Source: Acidovorax sp. Root219 (lineage in GTDB: Bacteria; Pseudomonadota; Gammaproteobacteria; Burkholderiales; Burkholderiaceae_C). Taken from it: a stretch of DNA of 64,000 bases. Shown piece by piece: positions 1 through 7,944 of this stretch. The DNA lies in contig NZ_LMIJ01000001.1 of NCBI RefSeq assembly GCF_001428665.1, positions 1-64,000 on the forward strand, read 5' to 3'. Position 1 is the first letter of the stretch; every line of letters begins with the position of its first letter. Below the pieces are notes generated by a model. It had not been told where the DNA came from. It saw only the letters and a program-made list of their open reading frames with translations, and did no database searches. A program made the translations under genes and the position numbers.

Positions 1-44
1 AGCAGGCCGGAGCCCATGATGGATTTGAGGTCTTGCGGGTTCAT
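1..44 (-). CDS. kdgD: 5-dehydro-4-deoxyglucarate dehydratase, N-terminal 15 codons (partial)
   Basis: The window edge cuts this gene; only the start is present on the minus strand. The 15 visible residues read MNPQDLKSIMGSGLL, which matches my memory of the N terminus of KdgD, the DapA-superfamily aldolase-type enzyme that dehydrates and decarboxylates 5-dehydro-4-deoxyglucarate to 2-oxoglutarate semialdehyde in glucarate/galactarate breakdown. A LacI-type operator 173 bp upstream fits a sugar-acid gene. The call rests on 15 residues only. Confidence 0.55.
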   Translation of the reverse strand, partial: MNPQDLKSIMGSGL

Positions 45-216
45 GGTGGTGGCGGGGCTGGTGGGTGTCAGGGCGTTTCAACAGGTCATACAAGTGCTTG
101 CAGCGCCCTGTTTCACGGGATTCATGCAAGGCCAAACGAACTTGCAGACCGGCTTGGGCAGAGTGGAAGCCGAACAGAATCTCGCTTCAAATCACGCAAA
201 AAGGCTGCAATGGATG

Positions 217-234
217 AATGTTAACGTTAACATT
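217..234. promoter_or_regulatory. LacI-type operator palindrome
   Basis: Perfect 18-bp palindrome AATGTTAACGTTAACATT with a central CG, the typical layout of LacI/GalR-family operators. It lies upstream of the minus-strand kdgD-like start at 44 and downstream of the lipoprotein gene that also runs leftward, so kdgD is the likely target. Nothing else is evident in the gene-free stretch 45-386. Confidence 0.6.
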
Positions 235-386
235 TGCGCAGACCATAGGGAAAACCCTTTGTTATGCGATGACCTCCCTACTTTTTGCGGATTGGCATCC
301 GAGCGATGCCTGCCTGCCCGCCAGGGAACACAAAGGCCAGACGCAGCGAAGCGCCCCCCCGCGCGGGTGCCCCCCGCCCTGCCCGC

Positions 387-1382
387 CTACGGCGCCGCAG
401 GCGCAGCCGCAAACACCTCGATGGCTTCGAGCGCCGACACCGAGCGGCCGGCCTTGCCATCGCCGGCCACCACCAGCCGTGCCATGCCGCGCGCCATGGG
501 CTGGTCGTCCAGGCGGTAGGCGATCAGCACGCGCTGGTTGCCCAGCTCGGGGCTCATCTCGGCCAGCGATACCAGGGCCTGGTAGCCATCGGCCCCGGTG
601 GCCACCAGGTACATGCCCTGCACGTTGGCACCGCTGGCGCTGTCGGCCTCGATACCGGCCACGGCGCTCAGCAGCGCCCACAGGTCCACGCCGGTGTAGC
701 GGCGCTCGCCCACCACCTGCGTGACCGCCGGCAGCGCGCGCAGGGCCGCTTCATCAAGGCGCAGCGTGTTCTTCACCGCGCCCAGCACCTGCACCGCCTG
801 CGACTGCGCCGCACCGCTGCCCGCGCCCACCGAGCCGGACGAGCGCACCTCCAGCCGCGTGAGGCCGGCCACGTAGCGGCTGCCCCGCACATCGCCCGGC
901 GCGGTGATGCGCAGCGATGGCGCTGCCCCCGCGGCATCGGCATCGCCTGCCCCAGCCTCTGCATAGGCCACGATGCTGGCCTTGTTGCCAAAATCCGGGT
1001 GCAGCTCGCCCACCGAGAACACGGCGCTGTAGCCCTCGGCCCCGCTGGCGAGGACATAACGGCGCAACGCCGCCGCGCGCTGCCCATGGAGGTCCGTGGC
1101 CGCATCCGACTGCAGCGCGCAGGCCTGCAGCAGCGGCCACAGCGCCGCGCCGGTATAGCTGCGCGCCTGCGGGCCGGTGTCGTCCCTGAAGCTCACCTGC
1201 TGCTGCACCACGCCCTGCAGGCGCAGGTCCACGACCGACTCGGCGGCCACCGCATCCACGGCGCACACGACCTGCACGCGGGGCGGGTCGCCGGCCTGGG
1301 TGGCGCAACCCTGGACCAGCCACAGCACCGCAGCGCAGAGCGCGGCCTTCAGGGTCGTCGGCTGGATGCGCAGGCTGGGCAT
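387..1382 (-). CDS. Lipoprotein with two molybdopterin-binding-like (SUOX-type) domains
   Basis: 331 residues from ATG at 1382, preceded by a GGGAG ribosome site. The N terminus carries a lipoprotein signal ending LVQGC, so the mature protein should be lipid-anchored at Cys. The body is an internal duplication: each half has an SYTG or RYTG motif followed by LWPLL/LWALL, then an EGYSA/DGYQA segment and an ELHPDFGN/EMSPELGN segment. This pattern resembles the oxidoreductase molybdopterin-binding fold (PF00174-like), but I see no clear cofactor Cys, so it may be a non-catalytic or binding version. In-frame sequence upstream of 1382 is not convincing coding. Role unknown. Confidence 0.7.
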   Translation of the reverse strand: MPSLRIQPTTLKAALCAAVLWLVQGCATQAGDPPRVQVVCAVDAVAAESVVDLRLQGVVQQQVSFRDDTGPQARSYTGAALWPLLQACALQSDAATDLHGQRAAALRRYVLASGAEGYSAVFSVGELHPDFGNKASIVAYAEAGAGDADAAGAAPSLRITAPGDVRGSRYVAGLTRLEVRSSGSVGAGSGAAQSQAVQVLGAVKNTLRLDEAALRALPAVTQVVGERRYTGVDLWALLSAVAGIEADSASGANVQGMYLVATGADGYQALVSLAEMSPELGNQRVLIAYRLDDQPMARGMARLVVAGDGKAGRSVSALEAIEVFAAAPAAP

Positions 1383-1421
1383 GAGGGGCTCCCGTTCATA
1401 TATTCTGGTGATAAGCCCATT

Positions 1422-1459
1422 CTGGCACCGCCTGCGCAGCAGAAGGTGCCAGTAGCACC
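1422..1459. other. Two mutually exclusive hairpins upstream of clcA
   Basis: CTGGCACC (1422-1429) pairs with GGTGCCAG (1445-1452), while GGTGC (1445-1449) can instead pair with GCACC (1455-1459). The two stems share one arm and cannot form together. They lie in the divergent region between the lipoprotein gene and clcA. Function unknown; it could be chance in GC-rich DNA. Confidence 0.35.
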
Positions 1460-1645
1460 TGTTTACGCAATACGGTACCCACCGGGTTGGTAGACTTCTT
1501 GCATGCAGACGGGGTTGTGGCCCCGAGCGGGGAACTGCACCCAGCGCGATGCAGTCGCAATGCAACCCTTGCCGCCCGGCCTGCACGCCGCCCCCGTTTT
1601 GCCAACGCCCCAGAGCCCTGCCGCTTCGCACACTGCCTGCCCCGC

Positions 1646-3055
1646 ATGAACCATGAGCCCAATTTCTTCGACAACCTGCGCGAGGAGCTGAAGGACGGCC
1701 GGCGCTGGCTGGACCGCTCCATCGTGCTCGCCTACGCCTGTGCCGCAGGCCTGTGCGTGGTGGCCTTCACCCTGCTGGCCGACGCGGCGTTCGAGCTGTT
1801 CCAGCACATCTACCAATGGCAGGGTGGCTGGGCCGTGCTGCTGTGGATGCCGGCCGTCACGGCCGTGGTGGTGTGGGCCACGCGGCGCTGGGCGCCAGGG
1901 GCTGCAGGATCGGGCATACCGCAGGTCATCACCGCACTGGATCCGGCGCTGGAGACAGGCAAGCGCGGGCGCTTCGTCTCGCTGTGGCTTTCGTTCGCCA
2001 AGATCTTGCTGGCCAGCGCGGGCTTCCTCGCGGGGCTGTCCATCGGGCGCGAAGGCCCCTCGGTGCAGGTGGCGGCCGGTGTCATGCACCATGCGCGCCG
2101 CTGGTTCGACCCGCGCTCGGGCATCACCGCGCATGCGCTGCTGGTGGCGGGCGGAGCAGCGGGCATTGCGGCGGCGTTCAACGCACCGCTGGCCGGCGTG
2201 GTGTTCGCCATCGAAGAGCTGTCGCGCAAGATGGAATCGCGCAGCAGCGGCGTGATCATCACGGCCATCGTGCTGGCCGGGCTGATGGGGGTATCGGCGT
2301 TCGGCAACCTGAGCTACTTCGGCCGCATCCAGGTGCCCCGCCTGGACTGGGACGCCCTGCTGCCCGGCCTGTGCGTGGCGCTGGCCTGCGGCGTGCTGGG
2401 CGGCCTGTTCGCCAAGCTGCTGGCCGCCTCGCTCACCGGCACCTCCGAGCGCATGTGCCGGCTGCGCGCGCGCTTTCCGATCCGCTTCGCGGCGGTCGGC
2501 GCGCTGGTGGTGGCGGTGATCGGCCTGGCCACCGGCGGCGCGACCTTCGGCGCGGGCTCCGAAGCGGTCAAGCACATGCTGGCCGGCGAGGCCGACATGC
2601 CGGCGTTCTACGTCACGCTCAAGTTCGTCGCCACCTGGCTGTCGGCCTGGCTGGGCGTGCCGGGTGGCATCTTCGCCCCATCGCTGTCCATCGGCGCGGG
2701 CGTGGGCCACAACGTGTCGCTGCTGCTGGGCGGCGACATAGCGCCCGCCCTCATCGCCATGGGCATGGCGGCCTTCCTCGCCGCCGTCACACAGGCGCCG
2801 CTCACGGCCTTCATCATCGTCATGGAGATGGTCGACGGCCACGCCATGGTGCTCAGCCTGATGGCGGCGGCCATGCTCGCCAGCCTGGTTTCCCGCATGC
2901 TGGCGCGGCCGCTGTACGAAACGCTGTCCCTGGCCATGCTGCAGTCCATGGTGCCACCGCCTGCGCCTGCGCCTGCGCCTGCGCCATCGCCATCGCCATC
3001 GCCCGTGCCTGCACCTGCGCCCAGGGCCGTCTCACCTCCCGCACCGCCGCCGTGA
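1646..3055 (+). CDS. clcA: ClC-family H+/Cl- antiporter
   Basis: 469 residues from ATG at 1646, the best start before the first membrane helix. It has the ClC signature GSGIP (about residues 88-92), GREGP (134-138) with gating Glu136, and FNAPLAG leading into AIEE (about 188-191), the position of the internal proton-path Glu. GGIFAP is present near residue 350. Having both glutamates points to a 2Cl-/H+ exchanger rather than a channel. The C terminus is a Pro/Ala/Ser tail of about 33 residues encoded by a hexamer repeat, absent from E. coli ClcA. Inner-membrane protein, probably for acid or chloride homeostasis. Confidence 0.9.
   Translation: MNHEPNFFDNLREELKDGRRWLDRSIVLAYACAAGLCVVAFTLLADAAFELFQHIYQWQGGWAVLLWMPAVTAVVVWATRRWAPGAAGSGIPQVITALDPALETGKRGRFVSLWLSFAKILLASAGFLAGLSIGREGPSVQVAAGVMHHARRWFDPRSGITAHALLVAGGAAGIAAAFNAPLAGVVFAIEELSRKMESRSSGVIITAIVLAGLMGVSAFGNLSYFGRIQVPRLDWDALLPGLCVALACGVLGGLFAKLLAASLTGTSERMCRLRARFPIRFAAVGALVVAVIGLATGGATFGAGSEAVKHMLAGEADMPAFYVTLKFVATWLSAWLGVPGGIFAPSLSIGAGVGHNVSLLLGGDIAPALIAMGMAAFLAAVTQAPLTAFIIVMEMVDGHAMVLSLMAAAMLASLVSRMLARPLYETLSLAMLQSMVPPPAPAPAPAPSPSPSPVPAPAPRAVSPPAPPP
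2958..3003 (+). repeat. Hexanucleotide microsatellite in the clcA tail
   Basis: Four CGCCTG-type units followed by three CATCGC-type units encode the Pro-Ala and Pro-Ser repeats of the ClC tail. The unit is six bases, so slippage would change tail length by two residues without breaking the frame. Confidence 0.75.
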
Positions 3056-3208
3056 CCTCGGCCCGCAACTTCCCCTGAGAAGAATCGCCACTGCGCACCA
3101 GCATGCATGCGCGCATGGCCGCGACCATGGCAGATGTCGCACACAGGCTTTGCCCTATTGGAGCCGAGCAGGATCGCCGCCACAATCCAGGCGCCCTCCT
3201 TCGATGCC

Positions 3209-3904
3209 ATGGACGCCATGACCGCAGACCCCCTCGACCTCTTCCTTGCCCAATCGCCCTGGGTGTCTAGCCTCACCGCCGAGGAGGCCGCGCGTGTGCG
3301 CAAGGCGATCACGGTGCGCAGCTACCCTGCGGGCGGTGCGGTGTTTGCGCGCGGCACGCCCACGGCGCACTGGGCCGGGGTGATGGAGGGCATGCTCAAG
3401 CTGGACAACATCACCGCCGAAGGCCGCACCAGCACCTTTGCGGGCGTGCCCTCGGGCGCCTGGTTCGGCGAGGGCTCGGTGCTCAAGGACGAGCCCCGGC
3501 CCTATGCGGTGACGGCGCTGACCGACAGCGTGGTGGCGCTGCTGCCGCGCAGCGAGTTCCTGCGGCTGCTGCACGAGAGCCATCCGTTTGCGCTGTGGCT
3601 GATCGGCCAGCTCAACGCGCGCCTCGCCCATTACGTAGCACAAGTACAGACTGATCGGTTGGGCGACACCACGGCGCAGGTGGCCTACAGCCTGTCGGGG
3701 CTGTTCAACGATGCGCTGTTCCCCAACACCGCGCGGCGCATCACGCTGTCGCAGGAGGAGCTGGGGCGTCTGTCGGGCGTGTCGCGCCAGGTGGCCAACC
3801 GGGCGCTGCAGGAGCTGCAGGACCGGGGCGCCATCCGCCTGGGCTATGGGTCCATCGAGGTGATCGACCTCAAGGTACTCCAGGCGATTGCCCGCGAAGG
3901 CTGA
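3209..3904 (+). CDS. Crp/Fnr-family transcriptional regulator
   Basis: 231 residues from ATG at 3209 (a second in-frame ATG at 3218 is possible). The N-terminal half is a cyclic-nucleotide-binding-type beta roll (GGAVFARGTP, SGAWFGEGSVL), followed by a long dimer helix and a C-terminal Crp-type winged helix (TLSQEELGRLSGVSRQVANRALQ as recognition region). No Fnr-like Cys cluster is present, so oxygen sensing by Fe-S is unlikely. It ends four bases before the convergent acyl-CoA synthetase gene. Target genes are not evident. Confidence 0.85.
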   Translation: MDAMTADPLDLFLAQSPWVSSLTAEEAARVRKAITVRSYPAGGAVFARGTPTAHWAGVMEGMLKLDNITAEGRTSTFAGVPSGAWFGEGSVLKDEPRPYAVTALTDSVVALLPRSEFLRLLHESHPFALWLIGQLNARLAHYVAQVQTDRLGDTTAQVAYSLSGLFNDALFPNTARRITLSQEELGRLSGVSRQVANRALQELQDRGAIRLGYGSIEVIDLKVLQAIAREG

Positions 3905-3908
3905 GCCC

Positions 3909-5597
3909 TCAGCCTGCGGGCTCGGTCTGAACCTGCGCCAGCCGCGTGATCGCCTCGCGGCTGCCCGCGATCTCGCGCAGGCGGAACTTCTGGATCTTGC
4001 CGGTGGCCGTCTTCGGCAGCGTCTCGAAGACGACCCGGCGCGGGCATTTGAAGCGCGCCAGATGGCTGCGGCAGAAGTCAATCAGCTCCTCGGCGCTCAC
4101 GCTGCCCACGGCATCGGGCTTGAGCTCCACGAAGGCGCAAGGTACCTCGCCCCAGCGCTCGTCGGGCTTGGCCACCACGGCGGCCAGCAGCACGGCGGGG
4201 TGGCGGTGCAGCACGTCTTCCACCTCCACCGACGAGATGTTCTCGCCGCCCGAGATGATCACGTCCTTGGAGCGGTCGGTGATCTGCACATAGCCGTCGG
4301 GGTGCAGCACCGCGATGTCGCCGGTGTGGAACCAGCCGCCCGCAAAGGCCTTGGCCGTGGCACCGGGGTTCTTGAGGTAGCCCTTCATCACCGTGTTGCC
4401 ACGCAGCATGATCTCGCCAGCGGTCACGCCATCGGCCGGTACCGGCTGCAGCGTGTCGGGGTCGAGCACGCGCAGATGCTCCAGCGCAGCGGCGCGCACG
4501 CCCTGGCGCGCCTGCAACTGCGCGCGCCCGGCCTCGGGCAGGGCTGCCCACCCGGGCTGGCGCACACAGCTCACGGGCGTGCCCGAGACCTCGGTGATGC
4601 CGTACACATGGTCCACGTCGAAGCCCATGGCGGCAATCGCCTGCAGGATGGCGGCGGGCGGCGGCGAGCCCGCCGTGAGCACGCGAACCGGGCGCGGCAG
4701 CGCGATGCGCTCGTGCGCCGGCGCATTCGCCAGCATGGCCAGCACCGTGGGTGCGGCGCAGAAATGGTCCACGCCGTGCTCGGCAATGGCTTCGAATATC
4801 GCCTTGGCCGTGACCTTGCGCAGGCACACATGCGTGCCCGCCGCCGCCGTGATGGCCCAGGTGAAGCACCAGCCGTTGGCGTGGAACATGGGCAGCGTCC
4901 ACAGGTACACCGGGCGGCGCGGCATGGCCCAGTCGGTCAGCTGCAGCAGGCTCATGAGGTAGGCGCCCCGGTGGCTGGGCACCACGCCCTTGGGGTCGCC
5001 GGTGGTTCCCGAGGTGTAGTTCAGCGCAATGGGGTCCCACTCGTCCTCGGGCCACAGGCCTTCGAAGGCCGGGTCGCCATCGGCCAGCAGGGCTTCGTAG
5101 TCGATTGCACCGAAGGCCGGCTGCGCGGGCAGGCCCGCATCGTGGATGGCGACCACCAGGGGCGGCTGGCCCAGGCCAGCGACGGCCTTGGCGGCCAGCG
5201 CCGCGAACTCGCTGTCCACCAGCAGCACGCGCGCCTCGCCGTGCTGCAGGATGAAGGCGATGCCCTCGCCATCGAGCCGGCAGTTGATGGCGTTGATGAC
5301 CGCGCCGCACAGGGGGATGCCCAGGTGCGCCTCCAGCATGGCCGGCGTGTTGGGCGCGAGGATGGCCACGGTGTCGCCGCGCTGCACGCCGCGACGTGCC
5401 AGGGCACTGGCCAGGCGGTAGGCGCGCTCGCGGGTCTGGGCCCAGGTCTGCGTGCTGCCGGCATGCACCACGGCAATACCTTCGGGATGCACCTGCGCGC
5501 TGCGGTCCAGAAAACCCAGTGGCGTGAGCGGCAGGTGGTTGGCGGGGGTGCGCTCAAGGCCCGTTTGGTAAGGGCTGCGGTGGGGGGCGTGGCTCAT
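3909..5597 (-). CDS. Acyl-CoA synthetase (AMP-forming), fatty-acid/DmdB-like
   Basis: 562 residues. ATG at 5597 is preferred over ATG at 5609 because GGAGA lies just upstream of the former. The ATP-binding motif YTSGTTGDPKG is at about residues 194-204, GGEN with the SVEVEDVL segment follows, and the C-terminal PKTATGKIQK carries the catalytic Lys. The family activates medium-chain or methylmercaptopropionate-type carboxylates to CoA thioesters via an acyl-adenylate. It is 25 bp downstream of a nitroreductase gene on the same strand, probably co-transcribed. Substrate cannot be read from sequence. Cytoplasmic. Confidence 0.88.
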   Translation of the reverse strand: MSHAPHRSPYQTGLERTPANHLPLTPLGFLDRSAQVHPEGIAVVHAGSTQTWAQTRERAYRLASALARRGVQRGDTVAILAPNTPAMLEAHLGIPLCGAVINAINCRLDGEGIAFILQHGEARVLLVDSEFAALAAKAVAGLGQPPLVVAIHDAGLPAQPAFGAIDYEALLADGDPAFEGLWPEDEWDPIALNYTSGTTGDPKGVVPSHRGAYLMSLLQLTDWAMPRRPVYLWTLPMFHANGWCFTWAITAAAGTHVCLRKVTAKAIFEAIAEHGVDHFCAAPTVLAMLANAPAHERIALPRPVRVLTAGSPPPAAILQAIAAMGFDVDHVYGITEVSGTPVSCVRQPGWAALPEAGRAQLQARQGVRAAALEHLRVLDPDTLQPVPADGVTAGEIMLRGNTVMKGYLKNPGATAKAFAGGWFHTGDIAVLHPDGYVQITDRSKDVIISGGENISSVEVEDVLHRHPAVLLAAVVAKPDERWGEVPCAFVELKPDAVGSVSAEELIDFCRSHLARFKCPRRVVFETLPKTATGKIQKFRLREIAGSREAITRLAQVQTEPAG

Positions 5598-5622
5598 GCT
5601 TGTCTCCATTTTTTTGCTGCGG

Positions 5623-6396
5623 TCATGCGTGGTAGGTGGTGAACGAATCGACGCTCTCGCGCTCCGTCACCAGCGTGTTCTCGATGCCCGCCGGATCGGC
5701 GTGGCCCAGGCTCATGCCGCAGACCACCATCTCGGTATCGGGGATGCCGAGCTCGGCGGCAATGACCCGGTGGAACTTCGTGAACGCCACCTGCGGGCAG
5801 GTGTCGAGCCCGCGCGCGCGGGCCGCCACCATCACGCTCTGCAAGAACATGCCGTAGTCCATCAGGCTGCCGGCCTGCATCACCCGGTTCACCGTGAAGA
5901 TCAGCCCCACGGGCGCATCGAAGAAGCGGTAGTTGCGGCCGTGCTGGGCGTGCATGCGCGCCTTGTCGCCTTTGGCAATGCCGAGCAGGCCATACAGGTC
6001 CCAGCCCACCTTGCGGCGCCGGTCCACGTAGGGCGAGACCCATTCGAGCGGGTAGTAGTGGTAGGGCTCGGCGAGGGCTGTCGAGGCCTCGCCGTCGTTG
6101 TCCACAGCGGCGATGGCGGCGCTCAGCCGCTCCTTGGTGGCGCCCATGAGCACGTGCACACGCCAGGGCTGGGTGTTCATACCCGATGCCGCATGGCGCG
6201 CCACGTCGAGGATGGCATGCACCTCGCCCTGCCCCACTGGTGTGGGCAGAAAGGCGCGGATGCTGCGCCGCGAGACGATGGCCCAGTCCACCGCCTGGCG
6301 CAGCGGCTGGGCCGCGATAGGGGCCGCGTGGGGCGACCGATCAGGGTGCGCAATGGAAGGGTCGGGTGCGGCCGTGGGCAGGGATGAACAGGTCAT
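5623..6396 (-). CDS. Nitroreductase-family FMN oxidoreductase
   Basis: 257 residues from ATG at 6396. The SRRSIRAF segment near residue 43 is the FMN phosphate-binding start of the nitroreductase fold; ASGMNTQPWRV follows, and CGMSLGHADP lies near the C terminus. Such enzymes use NAD(P)H to reduce nitroaromatics, quinones or enones. It is the first gene of a two-gene minus-strand unit with the acyl-CoA synthetase. The first 30 residues look disordered and are typical of longer family members. Confidence 0.85.
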   Translation of the reverse strand: MTCSSLPTAAPDPSIAHPDRSPHAAPIAAQPLRQAVDWAIVSRRSIRAFLPTPVGQGEVHAILDVARHAASGMNTQPWRVHVLMGATKERLSAAIAAVDNDGEASTALAEPYHYYPLEWVSPYVDRRRKVGWDLYGLLGIAKGDKARMHAQHGRNYRFFDAPVGLIFTVNRVMQAGSLMDYGMFLQSVMVAARARGLDTCPQVAFTKFHRVIAAELGIPDTEMVVCGMSLGHADPAGIENTLVTERESVDSFTTYHA

Positions 6397-6469
6397 GCCG
6401 GCATGCTAGGCATGGCCGCCGTTCGTGACTGTCGATGCGATGACATTCCGGGAAATCCCGGCCCCCGGC

Positions 6470-7675
6470 TCAGGGAAGAAAAAGCACCAGCCCGAACACG
6501 GCAAACAGCGTGAGGTGCATCAGCCCCTGGATCGGCGAGCTGCGCTGCCCGTTGAAGCTGAGCATCGAGAGTACGACCGTCAGCACCAGCAGCACCACCT
6601 CCGAGCCCGACAGGCCCATGGCCATGCGCTGGCCCGTGGCCACGCCGATGAGCAGCACGGCCGGCACCGTGAGGCCCACGGTGGAGACAAAGGCGCCCAG
6701 GCACAGGTTGACGGCGCGCTGCATCTCGTTGCCCATGGCGGCGCGCACGGCGGTGATGGATTCGGGCGTGAAGACGATGATGGCGATGAGCACCCCGCCC
6801 ACGGCGGCAGGCGCTCCGGCGGCGGCGATGCCGTAGTCCGTCACGATGGCCAGGTAGTGCGCCAGCAGCACGATAGGCAGGACCAGTGCCAGCAGCACCA
6901 ACGAGCGCACAACCATGGCACGCCGGCCTGCAGGTCCAGTCGCTGCCTGGGTCTTGCGGCTCCCGAGCGGCTGCGCCAATGCCGGCACCGCCATGCTGCC
7001 GGCCGCCGGCTGGATGAAGTAGCGCCGGTGGCTGCGCATCTGCAGCCACAGAAACGCCGCGTACAGGCCCGCCGTGAGGGCCGCCATGCCCAGCGCCTGC
7101 GGCGTGGAAAACGCGCCCGCCCCGCCCAGGTGGTTGGGCAGCACCAGCGCCGTGCCGGTGAGCAGCGCGATCATGCCCAGGTAGGCCGTGGCGCCCTGGG
7201 CGTTGTACTCCTGGTCGCCATGGCGGGCCGACCCGGCCACCAGGCAGATGCCGATCACCAGGTTCATGATGATCATCATCACCGCGAAGATGGAGTCGCG
7301 GCCGATGGCCGACGAATCGCCCGGCCCGAGCAGCACCGACGCGATCAGGATCACCTCGACGGAGACGATGGACAGCGTGAGCACCAGCGTGCCATAGGGC
7401 TCCCCGAGTTGCTGCGCAAGGTGGTCCGCCTCGTGCACCACCCCGAAGGATGCCGCGAGGATGGTGGCGAACAGCAGCCCGAAGGCGCCGGCCGCGACGC
7501 CCGCGGTCAGCGGCGCCGCCAGCCAGGTGCTGCCAAAGGCGATGAAGAGACCGGCCACCAGCCATGCGCCGGCCAGCAGGGCCCAGGTGGCGGGCGCCAC
7601 CAGGCGCGGTTGGCCAGGGCGCGCGGGATGCGCTGCCGCGTTGTGAGGAGTTTTGCTAAGGTTCGGCTTGGGCAT
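6470..7675 (-). CDS. Calcium/proton antiporter (ChaA/CaxA type)
   Basis: 401 residues starting MPKPNLSK at 7675 with GGGA upstream. About eleven hydrophobic helices are visible. The first repeat contains GVVHEADHLAQQLGEPYGTLVLTLS and the second contains the VFTPESITAVRAAMGNEMQRAVN segment; these are the paired alpha-repeats of the CaCA superfamily with acidic transport residues (GEPYGT, PES). Inner-membrane exporter of Ca2+ or other cations in exchange for protons. Transcribed alone and divergent from the diguanylate cyclase gene. Confidence 0.85.
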   Translation of the reverse strand: MPKPNLSKTPHNAAAHPARPGQPRLVAPATWALLAGAWLVAGLFIAFGSTWLAAPLTAGVAAGAFGLLFATILAASFGVVHEADHLAQQLGEPYGTLVLTLSIVSVEVILIASVLLGPGDSSAIGRDSIFAVMMIIMNLVIGICLVAGSARHGDQEYNAQGATAYLGMIALLTGTALVLPNHLGGAGAFSTPQALGMAALTAGLYAAFLWLQMRSHRRYFIQPAAGSMAVPALAQPLGSRKTQAATGPAGRRAMVVRSLVLLALVLPIVLLAHYLAIVTDYGIAAAGAPAAVGGVLIAIIVFTPESITAVRAAMGNEMQRAVNLCLGAFVSTVGLTVPAVLLIGVATGQRMAMGLSGSEVVLLVLTVVLSMLSFNGQRSSPIQGLMHLTLFAVFGLVLFLP

Positions 7676-7944
7676 GTCGTCCCACTGTAGGAAAACAAGG
7701 GCCGTCCCCCGCGTGTCGGTACACGGCCGAAGTCGTCCACGGCCCGGCTGGCGCAGAGCGCGCAAGCCCCACCATGCTACCACCGAGCAGCGCAGGATGC
7801 GGGCCGCAAGCCCTGGCGCATGCACCGCTGGCAGCCCGCGCCAAACACACCTTCGGGGGTTTATCCGGTATGGCGCAATCGCAACCCTGGGCGTAACATG
7901 TTGTCACAAGAACACGAGGGCAACCAAGACACGAGGGCGATGCA

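Noticed and set aside
285-1493. A long plus-strand open frame across the lipoprotein gene
   Set aside because: His/Arg/Ala-rich translation without motifs, opposite a minus-strand gene with a signal peptide and clear domain duplication.
1383-1645. Fluoride riboswitch upstream of the ClC gene
   Set aside because: The ClC protein has the gating Glu of Cl-/H+ antiporters rather than the fluoride-specific motif, and the leader shows no crcB-type fold.
2958-3003. Phase-variable on/off switch in clcA
   Set aside because: The repeat unit is six bases, so slippage keeps the frame.
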